Source of the DNA: Cryoendolithus antarcticus
Taxonomy: Eukaryota; Ascomycota; Dothideomycetes; Cladosporiales; Cladosporiaceae
DNA length: 64,000 bases
NCBI GenBank assembly: GCA_002077065.1
Contig: NAJO01000041.1
Span: 248,001-312,000 of the forward strand
Direction of reading: 5' to 3'
Part shown: piece after piece, positions 35,111 to 46,038 of the stretch
How the letters are laid out: each line of letters begins with the position of its first letter
Numbering within the stretch: position 1 is the stretch's first letter
Notes under the pieces: model-generated
What the model saw: only the letters and a program-made list of their open reading frames with translations
What the model was told of the DNA's origin: nothing
Database searches by the model: none
Position numbers and translations under genes: made by a program

Positions 35111-36674
35111 GCTATCAATCTTTCACAATGTTGCCTTGTGATATCCTACAGCCACATCAAGGTTTGCGGTAGGCCTTCCGTATATACGCGTCAGGAAGTC
35201 AAATCATACACGTATGCGAGGTCGATGACACATGTTCAAGTCAAGCTGGAGCTCTGTGTTGACCCCCACTGAAGAGGTCCGTTTTGGGAAATGCCGTGCG
35301 AGGTGGTGAGATCGGCTGGTATGCGACAGGCATGAATTGCGTGTCTTACAGTCCAGCGTGCTGCGGGCTAAGATCGTGCTTGGTCTCCTTAACACGTGAA
35401 GTAGCGCATGCGTTCCTGGACAAATTGGCATCTGTACCAAGCTGTGTGCCAAGACAGTCCGCCCTCCAATCTCTGCCTGCCACAACCACATGCAGTGTAC
35501 TCGTTTGTGTGTAATCTTGCTCAGTGGCCATTCCTGCCGTGCGCGTCGTCGCCGTCACCCATGCTAAATGTGTTTCGTGGCGCGGTGGGGTTTGCGAGAA
35601 TGACGTGCATAGATCCTGCTTCACTCTGCTAATCCCAAAGCCTTGTTGCCTCTTCGCTACTGTCATGTGCGCTGCGAAAGCCGTTGTGCATTCAGAGGTC
35701 GGTTCCCTGGTTCCCGCGATCTCGCAGTTTTCATGATGCTCCGACGTGCGTCGCTCTACGATCAGTCGCTGTAGCCCGGCCGTCGGCCAGATCATGGTGA
35801 GAATCCGTGATGAGCAACGCGAGTGGCGATGCGTGATGCCGCCCACCGCCGTTTGGGGTTGTGTCTCTGAGGGAATGTGTTCTGTCGGTCCCGCAGTCTC
35901 CTTCACTCAAATCGAAGGCGGTCTCTTCTCCAACCCACCAGCGAAGGCTGATGGACTGATGAAAAGGATTTGCGTCACAAGGCGGTAGTGTAAGGCCAAG
36001 GACACGGTGCGTGGATACTATGAGCAAGCTCAGGGAGCACCTCGCAAGTGCGAAAAATAAGGATAATCGTAAATCGACCGTAGTCGAGTTTCAGCGATTA
36101 AACTGAAAAGAACAGATACTACACTTGATCTGCATCTTATCGTTAGCAATGGCTCGATGTTTGGCGGATGGAAAGAGGACATACCTAAGCCAAAAGGCAA
36201 AGAGAGCTGAAGGAGAAAGGAGAGTGGGTGTGGGAGAGAAGTTGAGCATTCTTAAGCGCACCGAGCGACAGCCAAGGCGCTAGTGCTAGCGAGGATCATC
36301 AGCTCGAAGGGGCGTAACTCGTGGTAGACGCTAAGCGAGTCAAGTGAAAGTCCAGTAAGTGTGAACCCATGGGTCTTTCGACTCTGCTGAAGGATGTCTG
36401 GATCAGCGAACGAGGAGACGCACGACCATGCATGATGCTCGCGCTCACATCTTTCTTGCGGTCTGTTCAGGAATGACATAGAAGATGTAGGCAAAGAAAC
36501 GGATGTGAAGACGATTAGGCGAAAGTCGAGTGATGTGCTCACTGTGTCCGAACAAGGAAGTTACACATGTGCATACATCGGGTACACATTTTATACTGCC
36601 TGACAAGGTCTATAGCACATAGCTCGCCATCACCTTCCCGCCCCTCCATGTAGCCAATACCTCCCACTGCCATC
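35111..36674. other. Divergent intergenic region with TATA-like site
   Basis: Carries the SDR promoter (minus) and the prp2 promoter (plus). The minus-strand TATATA at 35182-35187 is about 72 bases before the SDR start. A minus-strand frame of 186 codons (35346-35906) lacks a domain and has a random-looking composition, so it was not called. Confidence 0.5.
35182..35187 (-). promoter_or_regulatory. TATA-like box for SDR gene
   Basis: TATATA in a palindromic CGTATATACG context, about 72 bases upstream of the start codon at 35110. Supported by position and sequence only. Confidence 0.35.
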
Positions 36675-39600
36675 ATGGACCTCCGCACCTACGTCTCCGA
36701 CCACCTTATCAAGCTCGCTGGCGGGAGCGAAGCGATGCTGGTAGACTTTGTCATCTCCACGGCACAGACGGTGAAGACACCCTCCGCTCTCTATGAGCAG
36801 CTTGCGGGCATGCTAGAGTCGGAGGACGCTGACCTGCGCCGTTTCAGCGATGATCTCTTCACGCGAGTGTCGAAGCCAACCGGGAATGGAGTTGCGGCAC
36901 CGAGGAGGGAGAGGGAGAAGGGAAAGGAGTTGAAGAAGAAGTATGCGCTGGTTGAGATGGAGGCTGAGGAGGAGAGGCCGGTAATAGTCGCAGAGGTCAG
37001 GACAGAGAAGGAGAGGAAGCCAAAGGACCGGCATCGGCGGGCGGAGCCAAGGTCGAGAAGTCGAGAGCGGCACAGTAAGAAGCTCAGAAGGCGAGAGGAA
37101 GACTTCGATGATCGGTGGGGAGATGGTGAAGACGCTGAGGAGGAAGAGGACTTTGCTTCACCACCTCCAAAGAGAGCACGCTTGGACGAAAGTCCGGCAC
37201 ATGATGAGAAGAATGCCACGCCAGAGGCCGAGGAGGACCACGAGAAACGAGATCGACGGGAACGGAAGGAGTTCGAGAAGCGACTGCGTAGCCGAGACAA
37301 TGACTCGACGAAGAAGCTGGTGGAGGACCGTTTCTCGAAGCGAGAGGGGGCAGATGCTGAGCGGAGAGCGCAAGCTGGGAAACTCACACGAGCGGAGATG
37401 GAGGCTCTGCGATTGCGATCACGGCAAGACTACCTCAAGAAACGGTCGACGCAGGAGCTTGCATTGCTGCGGAAGCAGGTCCAGGATGAGGAGGAAGAGG
37501 AGCGGAACAATCCCGATCTGACACAGGCCGAGAAGGACGAGTTTACGAGACATCGAGAGGCGTTGCGGCTGGCAGAGGAGCGAGAGGGCATCGACGACCA
37601 TGTTGACGGATACGCAATGCCAGAGGACTACATCACGGAGAAGGGCAAGATGGACATGAAGAGAAAGTCAGACGCCTTGTACAGTCGATACGTTGATCGA
37701 GACGACCAGGGCCGAGAGCGATTCGTGACCGAGCATGAGGAATGGGAGCGAGAGCAGCTGGCGAAAACCAAAGCCCAGATCATCGTCGCAGATCGGCAGA
37801 ACGAGCAGCGGTATGAGTACGTGTTTGATGAGGAGCAGCAGATCAAGTGGGTGACAGATGCGGCCATGAAGGGAGGTTTGAGCACCATGGAGACGGCAGA
37901 GGAGCGACAGATGGCTCAACAGTTACTGGCAGCGGAACGCAAAGCCAAGACCATCGAGGAGAAGCGAAAGACGCTACCAGTATATGCGTATCGACAGACG
38001 TTCCTTGATGCAGTGCGGAAGTACCAGATCTTGATCATTGTTGGTGAGACGGGATCAGGGAAGACTACTCAGCTTCCGCAGTACCTATACGAGGACGGCT
38101 TTTGCAAAGACGGCATGAAGGTCGGATGCACGCAACCTCGTCGGGTGGCTGCCATGAGCGTCGCGACACGTGTAGCAGAGGAAGTGGGCGTAAAAGTCGG
38201 CAATGAGGTTGGGTACTCCATTCGCTTCGAAGACGCCACTTCCGACAAGACTGCGCTGAAGTACATGACTGACGGTATGCTGCTGAGAGAATTCCTGACC
38301 GAGCCGGATCTGGCAGGCTACAGTGCTCTGATGATCGACGAGGCTCACGAGAGGACGTTACATACTGACATCCTGTTCGGTCTGGTGAAGGACATTGCTA
38401 GAGGCCGGCCGGATCTGAAGCTACTCATCTCCTCAGCCACGCTTGACGCACAGAAGTTTTCCGAATTCTTTGACGAGGCGCCAATCCTAAACATACCCGG
38501 TCGAACGTATGACGTCGAGATGAACTACTCGATGCAGCCAGAGGCGAACTACCTGTCAGCTGCGATTACCACCGTCTTCCAGATCCACTTGTCCCAGCCG
38601 ATGCCAGGCGATATTTTGGTCTTCTTGACCGGCCAGGACGAGATTGAACAAGCTGAGCAGTCGCTCCAAGAAACAGCAAAGAAGCTGGGAGCCTCAGCAC
38701 CCGAACTCATGATCTGCCCTATTTACGCCAACCTTCCCACAGACCTACAACAACGCATCTTCGACGCGACGCCCCCTAAAGTCCGAAAAGTCGTCCTGGC
38801 TACCAACATCGCCGAGACCTCTTTGACGATCGACAACATCGTCTACGTGATCGACCCTGGCTACGTCAAAGAAAACCGATATACACCAGCCACGAACATG
38901 GAGTCCCTTGTCGCCGTGCCTATTTCTCGCGCCTCCGCGAATCAGCGCGCAGGTCGTGCCGGACGCACGCAGCCAGGCAAATGCTTCCGTCTGTACACCA
39001 AGTGGGCCTACTACAACGACCTTCCCGAATCCACGACTCCAGAGATTCAACGCACAAACCTCAACAGCGTCGTGCTCCTCTTAAAGTCTCTCGGAATCAA
39101 TGATCTCATCACCTTCGACTTCATGGATCCACCCTCCCCAGATATGCTGATCCGCTCTCTCGAGCAGTTGTATGCTCTCGGCGCTCTGAACGACAAAGGC
39201 GAGCTTACGAAGGTTGGCCGACAGATGGCCGAGTTCCCCACAGATCCCATGCTCGCCAAAGCTGTGCTGGCAGCCGACAAGGAAGGCTGCGTCGACGAGG
39301 TTCTCTCTGTCATCGCCATGCTAGGCGAAGCGAGTGCTTTGTTCTACCGGCCCAAGGACAAGAAGCTCCAAGCTGATGCTGCCCGCGCCCGCTTCACGGT
39401 CAAGGAGGGAGGTGACCACGGGACATACCTCAACATCTGGAACCAGTGGGTCGATAGCGATTACTCTTACGTCTGGGCCAGGGAGAACTTCATGCAGCAG
39501 CGCTCCCTCACGCGCGCCCGCGACGTTCGTGATCAGCTTGCCAAACTCTGCGATCGTGTCGAAGTGACGATGTCCTCTTGCGGAGCCTCGAATCTAGTTC

Positions 39601-39902
39601 CGATTCAGAAGTCGATCACGGCTGGCTTCTTCCCCAATGCGGCTCGATTACAGAAGGGGGGCGATACCTACCGGACTGTCAAGAACAACCTCACTGTGCA
39701 TCTGCATCCCAGTGGAGTGCTGCTGGAAAGCAAGCCGAAATGGGTACTCTTCTACGAGCTTGTGCTCACGAGCAAAGAATTCATGCGCAGCGTGATGCCA
39801 TTGAGGCCAGAGTGGTTGACGGAAGCCGCGCCGCATTACTACGAAGCTGCTGATGTCGAAGCGCTGGGCGTGGACAGGAAGATGCCGAAGTCGAAGATGT
39901 GA
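36675..39902 (+). CDS. prp2: Pre-mRNA splicing DEAH-box helicase Prp2/DHX16 type
   Basis: A 1075-residue intronless DEAH/RHA helicase. Prp2 (fission yeast Cdc28, human DHX16) uses ATP to remodel the spliceosome just before the first catalytic step. Residues 1-70 form the PWI-like N-terminal domain (MDLRTYVSDHLIKLAG). Residues 85-300 are Arg/Glu-rich with RS-like dipeptides. The helicase core follows: motif I GETGSGKTTQ near 457, motif Ia TQPRRVAAMSVA, motif II DEAH near 554, motif III SAT near 587, motif V TNIAETSLTI, motif VI QRAGRAGR. The winged-helix/ratchet and OB-fold region ends with VLFYELVLTSKEFMRSV. The segment LVPIQKSITAGFFPNAARLQ favours Prp2/DHX16 over Prp16, Prp22 or Prp43. The start ATG opens the conserved N-terminus. 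Confidence 0.95.
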   Translation: MDLRTYVSDHLIKLAGGSEAMLVDFVISTAQTVKTPSALYEQLAGMLESEDADLRRFSDDLFTRVSKPTGNGVAAPRREREKGKELKKKYALVEMEAEEERPVIVAEVRTEKERKPKDRHRRAEPRSRSRERHSKKLRRREEDFDDRWGDGEDAEEEEDFASPPPKRARLDESPAHDEKNATPEAEEDHEKRDRRERKEFEKRLRSRDNDSTKKLVEDRFSKREGADAERRAQAGKLTRAEMEALRLRSRQDYLKKRSTQELALLRKQVQDEEEEERNNPDLTQAEKDEFTRHREALRLAEEREGIDDHVDGYAMPEDYITEKGKMDMKRKSDALYSRYVDRDDQGRERFVTEHEEWEREQLAKTKAQIIVADRQNEQRYEYVFDEEQQIKWVTDAAMKGGLSTMETAEERQMAQQLLAAERKAKTIEEKRKTLPVYAYRQTFLDAVRKYQILIIVGETGSGKTTQLPQYLYEDGFCKDGMKVGCTQPRRVAAMSVATRVAEEVGVKVGNEVGYSIRFEDATSDKTALKYMTDGMLLREFLTEPDLAGYSALMIDEAHERTLHTDILFGLVKDIARGRPDLKLLISSATLDAQKFSEFFDEAPILNIPGRTYDVEMNYSMQPEANYLSAAITTVFQIHLSQPMPGDILVFLTGQDEIEQAEQSLQETAKKLGASAPELMICPIYANLPTDLQQRIFDATPPKVRKVVLATNIAETSLTIDNIVYVIDPGYVKENRYTPATNMESLVAVPISRASANQRAGRAGRTQPGKCFRLYTKWAYYNDLPESTTPEIQRTNLNSVVLLLKSLGINDLITFDFMDPPSPDMLIRSLEQLYALGALNDKGELTKVGRQMAEFPTDPMLAKAVLAADKEGCVDEVLSVIAMLGEASALFYRPKDKKLQADAARARFTVKEGGDHGTYLNIWNQWVDSDYSYVWARENFMQQRSLTRARDVRDQLAKLCDRVEVTMSSCGASNLVPIQKSITAGFFPNAARLQKGGDTYRTVKNNLTVHLHPSGVLLESKPKWVLFYELVLTSKEFMRSVMPLRPEWLTEAAPHYYEAADVEALGVDRKMPKSKM

Positions 39903-39954
39903 AGCAAAAGTCATATATCGTGCTTCATAACATCATCAAACCGTTCCTCGGGTC

Positions 39955-40752
39955 TCACTCCGCACTCCCCACCCTTACCCTCACACCCATAACCCCACTT
40001 CCCCACCCCTCGCCCTTCCTCCCTACAGCCATGGTAGCCCGCTCGTCCTCTCCTTCCACCCCAGCATCATCCACAATCCTCACGCCCGCCCCTCGAGCCC
40101 GTTCCCGCTCGCCCTCGGCTCTCACGCCCTCGATACGCACTCTCTCGAATTCCGCTACCAGGTTTCGGAAGTAGACTTCCGCTGCAACAGTCTGACTGTA
40201 CGCCAACGGCGTCCAGTCGAGATCGTTCTTCGCGAGGGGGTTCGCGCCAGCTGAGATGAGGATGCGAAGCGCTTTCAGCGAGCCTGCTGCGGAGGCGTGG
40301 TGGAGGGGCGTGTTGCCTGCGTTGTCGCGGGTGTGTGGGTTTGCGGGGTGGGTTGCGTGGTTCAAAAGGAGGGGAAGAACGGCCGTGGAAGCTGGGTTCA
40401 ATGCACACAATGCCAACGCATCCCGCCCTTCCTTATCCCTCACCCCAATGCTCTCGGGACAGCCCTCCACCAACAGACTAGCACACTCCACGTGTCCCGC
40501 ACTACATGCCAAATGCAACGGCGTCGCGGAATCGGTGTTTCGACTTGTCTCACCGTTCTCGTGGCCAGCGGCGAGGAGTATGGGGATTATCCGGGGCTGG
40601 TCGTGGAGGGCGCAGAGGTGCAGGGAGGTGTTGGACTTTTCGTGCAGGGAGGGGTTTTTGAGGAGAGCGGAGTAGGTGTGGATCAGGCGGGAGACGAGGA
40701 GGGGTTCGTTTAGGATGATGGCGCGGCGGAGGCGGGTGGACGGGGGTATCAT
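39955..40752 (-). CDS. Ankyrin-repeat protein, Avo2-like
   Basis: A 265-residue intronless protein with four to five ankyrin repeats (about 30-190): TSLHLCALHDQPRIIPILL, TPLHLACSAGHVECASLL, a degenerate repeat, then NTPLHHASAAGSLKALRIL with GANPLAKNDLDWTPLAY. The C-terminal quarter is Arg/Glu/Gly-rich. The frame is open upstream to 40923, but that part is Gly/Val/Thr low complexity; ATG 40752 starts MIPPSTRLRRAIILNEPLL, which is how I recall fungal proteins annotated as TOR complex 2 subunit Avo2 beginning. Those share the same order of repeats and the VAAEVYFRNLVAEFE tail. The ankyrin call is firm; the Avo2 link is moderate. It is divergent from the UGGT gene, about 350 bases apart. Confidence 0.85.
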   Translation of the reverse strand: MIPPSTRLRRAIILNEPLLVSRLIHTYSALLKNPSLHEKSNTSLHLCALHDQPRIIPILLAAGHENGETSRNTDSATPLHLACSAGHVECASLLVEGCPESIGVRDKEGRDALALCALNPASTAVLPLLLNHATHPANPHTRDNAGNTPLHHASAAGSLKALRILISAGANPLAKNDLDWTPLAYSQTVAAEVYFRNLVAEFERVRIEGVRAEGERERARGAGVRIVDDAGVEGEDERATMAVGRKGEGWGSGVMGVRVRVGSAE

Positions 40753-41099
40753 TGTGGCATTTGGCGGATCATCAACGAGGTGTGTGTTTGAGACTAGAGT
40801 CCATTGGATTGATGTAGCTGTAGCTGTGGCGTTGTGGCACTCCCGTAGGACCACCCCCCCTCCCCCTCCTCGACATGTCGCATTCCATGTCATGGCGTCA
40901 CGGAGCCCGTATACCTTCTGCACCGTTCCTTAATCTGTGTCACGTTCAAGGGGACATATCATATTTCCAGGAGGATCAAGAGAAGATGCACGGCGACCTT
41001 GTTATCGAAATAACACGTTTCCACCTCTGATAAGCGCTGAGGATTGGCGACATACCTACTGGGTGAGAATCGGGCGGACCACGATAAGAGAGAGTTCAG
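40753..41099. other. Divergent promoter, ankyrin gene / UGGT gene
   Basis: About 350 bases shared by two divergent genes. A run of C on the plus strand lies near 40852-40866. No other site is seen. Confidence 0.5.
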
Positions 41100-44000
41100 A
41101 TGGCACCGACGTGGATATGGGGCCTTGGTCTGGTGCTGGGAGTGGCTGCGGTGCCGTCTGTGAACGTAGCGCTGCATGCTTCGTTCGGTGCGCCGCCATA
41201 TCTTGTGGAGCTGCTGTAGGTGTTGCTGATCCACGGTGGGAGTGAACAGAGAGCTGATGAAGTTCCAGGGAGACCGCCGCGGAAGAGAACGTCACCTCAT
41301 ATTTCCCCCTTCTGGATCGAATAGCGGAGGGCCACTTCGACGCCGCAAAGAACGATGAGGAGCTGTACAAGCGGTTCCGACAGACCCTACAAGATCACGG
41401 CCACTTATCGAGACCAGAGGACCTCTGCTCTTTCGATCTGGCAATGTCCCTCCACTCGACTGCCCCGAGGATAGAAGCACACTATCAGCATTTCCAGACA
41501 GCTGCACGCGCTGACGCAGAGCACGAGGTGGACTGCGAAGCATTCATAGACGTGCCGTACAGTGCCTATCGGTTCTGCTCGCCGACGCTAGATCGCGAAA
41601 AGGCTATCTACATGGGGGGAGCAGGACAGGACGCAAGAGCCCTTCCAATCGACAGAGTGCTGGGATCAGCAGAAGCGAAGTCTTCGATACTGTACGCCGA
41701 CATCACGTCTACAGCTTTCAGGAAGTTCCATGGCACACTCAGCAAGCTGGTGAAAGATGGCAAGTCAACGTACACACTACGCCATAAGCCGAGGAAGGGC
41801 GCAACGCCGAAGCCTTTGGCTGTGAGTGGGTATGGTGTTGAGCTGGCGCTAAAGCGGACAGATTACATCGTTATCGACGATCGTAAGGATGACGCTTCTG
41901 CTGAAGAGAGCGCGGCTCAGTCTGCAGAGACGACACTGAAGGAGGAAGAGCTGTCGGATCTTCGACCCCTGTCTTCCTCCGAACTTCGACGATTGGGTCT
42001 CAAAGCTGGCAGCTTCGTCATGGGCAGTGAAGATCCCTTCGAGACTCTGCTGAAGCTCTCACAAGATTTCCCGAAGCACTCGAGTTCCATAGCAGGAACC
42101 AACGTCTTAGAAGACTTTCTGAGCGAGCACTATCGCAACAGCGAGCAGATGCCACCAGGCTACAATGTCCTCTGGATCAACGGCGTGCAGATTATGGCTC
42201 GCGATGTTGACGCCTACGCTCTACTCGAGCACCTCCGACGCGAGCGCAAGATGATCAATAGCGTTCGCGAGCTGGGCTTGACTGGACCTGAAGCTATCGA
42301 TCTGCTCACACACGAAGCGATTACAGCTGCGCAAACAGATACTGATGTGCAGCGATACGACTGGCGGGACGAGATCGAAGGTGGCAACGTGATCATGTGG
42401 CTGAACGACATCGAGAAGGACAAGCGGTACGAAGAGTGGCCTGAAACTAACACGGCGTTGCTTCAAAGAGTCTACCCTGGTCAACTGCCATCGGTACGCA
42501 AGGATATCCATAATTTGATTATACCCATCGACTTCGCGGACTTCACAGATCTTGGCCTGATAGTCGAGAGCATCCAAAACTTCGTCAAGCGCAAGGTGCC
42601 TATACGCTTTGGACTGGTGCCAGTTGTCAAGTCACCAGCGAGTGCCGAGCAGGCGAAGGTGGTGTATCACCTGTTCGATACCTACGGTATTGCAGCGGCC
42701 TTGTCATATCTCGAGCAGTCGTTCGAAGGTTCGGGACGCAAACACAGCTGGCCAGTCGAGAAGTACTTCGCAGCAGCGATTGAAGAGCGCAAGACGCGCA
42801 AGGGACGCTCCATTCGGTCGTTAGCGGAAATCAGCGAAGACACAGAGGCAGCTCCTCGGATCAGCGCAACGCAGGCATACCTCGTTCGACTAGGTGGAGG
42901 CAGCGGGCCAGCTTCGATTCTGATCAACGGTGTGCCCATCGCGAGGTCAGATGAGTGGCTCCAAGTGATGAGCCAGCGCGTAGCTGCCGATCTACGGGTC
43001 TTGCAACAGGCTGTGTATGAGGAGACGGTAGGCGAGGAGGACCACCTGCCTGATTTATTCCTTGCCCAGGCGACCGCGAGGCGCAATATACTCATGGTGC
43101 CGGAAGACGACAAGACAGTACGACACATTGATATTGGTGATCTACCATTCAATGCGCTAAAGCCGACACTGCCCTCCAGTCCAGATACGATCGAGAGTGA
43201 GCTAGTGCACCTCACACTTGTCTTAGATCTGCAGGCAACGGGATCGCTACAGCTGATCGCTGAGGCCGCAGCGTTTCATGATGAGCATGACAATGTCGAA
43301 ATCAGTATCATTCGCGTCGTCGGAGACGACCAGGACGAGCGGCAATCGCTTTCGGCGCATGGCGTTGAGCTTAGCTCAGAGATGATTAAGGAGATCCGCG
43401 ATCACAAGAAGCCTACTTCCGGACAGGCAGCTGTCGGTGAGACTGCTTCCGAGGGCAGTATACCTGATCCAGACATGAAATATGAGTCATTGAGCTCAAT
43501 TCCAAATGGGTTGCCTGCAAACGACATAGCAGAGGCCATCGGTATGACTGCTGGCCAGAAAGCCGTAGTCCTGAACGGCCGTATCGTCGGTCCGATGAAT
43601 GCATCTGTTCCTGTCACTGTTGACGACTTCGAGGCGTTGCTATCGCACGAGAGGAAGAAGCGTCTCCTTCCAGCTTCCGCAGCGATCAAAGCCCTGGGAC
43701 TCTCTGCAAAGGCATCGACGCCCCTTGCCTTCGCAAAGATTTCGAACTTAATCGCGCTATCGCTTGTCTCGGACATCCCGGAAGGTATCTTCGAAGCCGC
43801 GCCTACAGTGCGCTCCGCTGTGTACAAGAAGTGGACTCTTGATCACACAGCCATCAAGGTCGGAAGTGCGGAAACAGCGACAATACAGATCATCGCTTCG
43901 ATTGACCCAGCATCTGAGACTGCGCAGCGATGGGTGCCCATCATCAAGGTGCTTTCAGAGCTCGAAGGCGTGTACACCGCAATCTACATCAACCCGAAGG

Positions 44001-45694
44001 ACCGAATTGAGGACCTCCCGATCAAGCGCTTCTATCGATACGTCCTTGACTCGAAGCCGACCTTCGATCAGACAGGCGCTGTGCAGGGCCAGAGCGCACA
44101 CTTCGCCGGTCTACCCGCTGAAGCACTGCTTAACATGGCTATGGATCTACCACCTTCATGGCTCGTAGCACCAAAGGAGAGTGTGCACGATCTTGACAAC
44201 ATTAAGTTGAGCGCCGTCAGGACAGGGGCGGATATTGAGGCCGTCTACGCACTCGAGCACATTCTAATCGAAGGCCACTCGCGCGATGTGACGCTTGGCC
44301 CTCCACCGCGAGGCGCACAGCTGGTGCTGGGCACAGAGTCTGAGCCTCACTTCGCAGATACGATTGTTATGGCCAACCTAGGCTACTTCCAGTTCAAAGC
44401 CAATCCGGGCGTCTACAATCTGACGTTGCAGAAGGGCCGCAGCGAAGAGATCTTCAACATCGACAGCGCTGGCAACCAAGGCTACACTCCGGTCTCTGGT
44501 GACACTAGCACGGAAATCGCTCTAATATCTTTCCGCGGCGCGACACTCTTCCCTCGCCTGTCCCGCAACGCCGGTAAAGAAGAAGAGGACGTCCTCGAAC
44601 TTCCCAAATCCGCCGTCTCCTCCCTCGCCTCCCAAGCAGACAAACTCCTCACCCAAGCAGGTCTCTCCCGCTCCGGCCACGCAGCAAGCAAATACCTCTC
44701 CAAAGCAGCAAAACTCACATCCGGCATCTTCTCCACCCCTGAGACTACCTCTCCCGCCCAACAACCCCACGCAGACATCAATATCTTCTCCGTCGCCTCC
44801 GGTCACCTCTACGAACGCATGCTAAACATCATGATGCTCTCGGTCATGAAACACACCAATCGCACTGTGAAGTTCTGGTTCATAGAGCAATTCCTCTCCC
44901 CGCAATTCAAGGCCTTCCTCCCCTCCCTCGCAGCCGAGTACGGTTTCCGCTATGAAATGGTGACGTATAAATGGCCGCACTGGCTACGCGCGCAGAAGGA
45001 AAAGCAGCGAGAGATCTGGGGCTATAAGATCCTTTTCCTTGACGTCTTGTTTCCGCTGGATCTGGATAAAGTCATTTTCGTCGACGCCGACCAGATTGTT
45101 CGGACGGACATGTATGAGCTCGTCCAGCACGATCTCAAGGGCGCGCCGTATGGCTTCACGCCTATGTGCGACTCCCGCGTTGAGATGGAGGGGTTCCGCT
45201 TCTGGAAACAAGGATACTGGAAGAACTTCCTCCGCGGCCTGCCGTACCATATCTCCGCGCTCTACGTCGTAGACCTGAAAAAGTTCCGCCAAATCGCCGC
45301 CGGCGACCGACTACGACAGCAATACCATCAACTCTCCGCTGATCCCAACAGTCTCTCGAACTTGGACCAAGATCTGCCGAATCACATGCAGATGAACCTC
45401 CCGATCCACAGCTTACCGCAAGAGTGGCTCTGGTGCGAGACTTGGTGCAGCGACGAGAGTTTGAAGGACGCGAAGACTATCGATTTGTGTAATAATCCGC
45501 AGACTAAGGAGCCGAAACTTGAGAGGGCTAGGCGGCAGGTGCCGGAGTGGAATGTCTATGATGAAGAAGTTGCGGCGCTGGCGAGGAGGATTAAGGGGAA
45601 GAGTGAGGGGGTAGAGGTGGGAGAGAGTATACAGGAGAGGTTGCAGGCTGAGGATGCGGAGAGGGAGAGAGGGAAGGTGAGGGATGAGCTTTGA
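41100..45694 (+). CDS. gpt1: UDP-glucose:glycoprotein glucosyltransferase (UGGT), two exons
   Basis: Predicted 1513-residue ER-lumenal folding sensor that re-glucosylates N-glycans of misfolded glycoproteins so that calnexin rebinds them. Exon 1 (41100-41215) carries a signal peptide (MAPTWIWGLGLVLGVAAV) and ASFGAPPYLVELL. The intron is 41216-41268 (53 bases, GTAGGT to TTCCAG) and its removal gives VELLETAAEEN in frame, the conserved start of the first thioredoxin-like domain. Several thioredoxin-like domains and beta-sandwiches fill about 25-1190. The GT24 catalytic domain begins near 1207 (INIFSVASGHLYERML) with the metal-binding DAD in IFVDADQIVRTD and LPQEWLWCETWC near its end. The protein ends in RDEL, a variant ER-retrieval signal. 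The 41444 ATG would lose the signal peptide and is not the start. Confidence 0.95.
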
Positions 45695-46038
45695 GAAAGG
45701 TTGACTGATGATAGATCGATAGATGTAGGATTGGACTTTTACCATTGTTGTATCACGCTGGGGAGGATTTGAGTCTGCGATACCGGTGCTAGTGAATGGT
45801 TTTTCGCCAGCGTGAGCGACAATCTGCTTTTGCTAATAATACATATCCTAGCGCCGATCGCACATGTTCTCCTGGCGCTTCGTTCGCTGCCAGCCCATAG
45901 CATACCACCGTCCCTTCCCAGCTAAATCCTATGGGTACATCCTCAATTTCAAGCAAGATTCTTCAATGTCAGATAGCAAGGATAAGCGACAGCAATGTGA
46001 TACTGCAGCTACGTGTAGTGAATCCGCCGTGGTAGAAT
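45695..46038. other. Intergenic, convergent 3' flanks
   Basis: 3' ends of the UGGT gene (plus) and the AT-hook gene (minus) face each other. No gene is seen. Confidence 0.5.

Noticed and set aside
35346..35906. 186-codon minus-strand open frame
   Set aside because: Composition looks random (many His, Thr, Cys, Arg without pattern), no domain, no splice or leader support.
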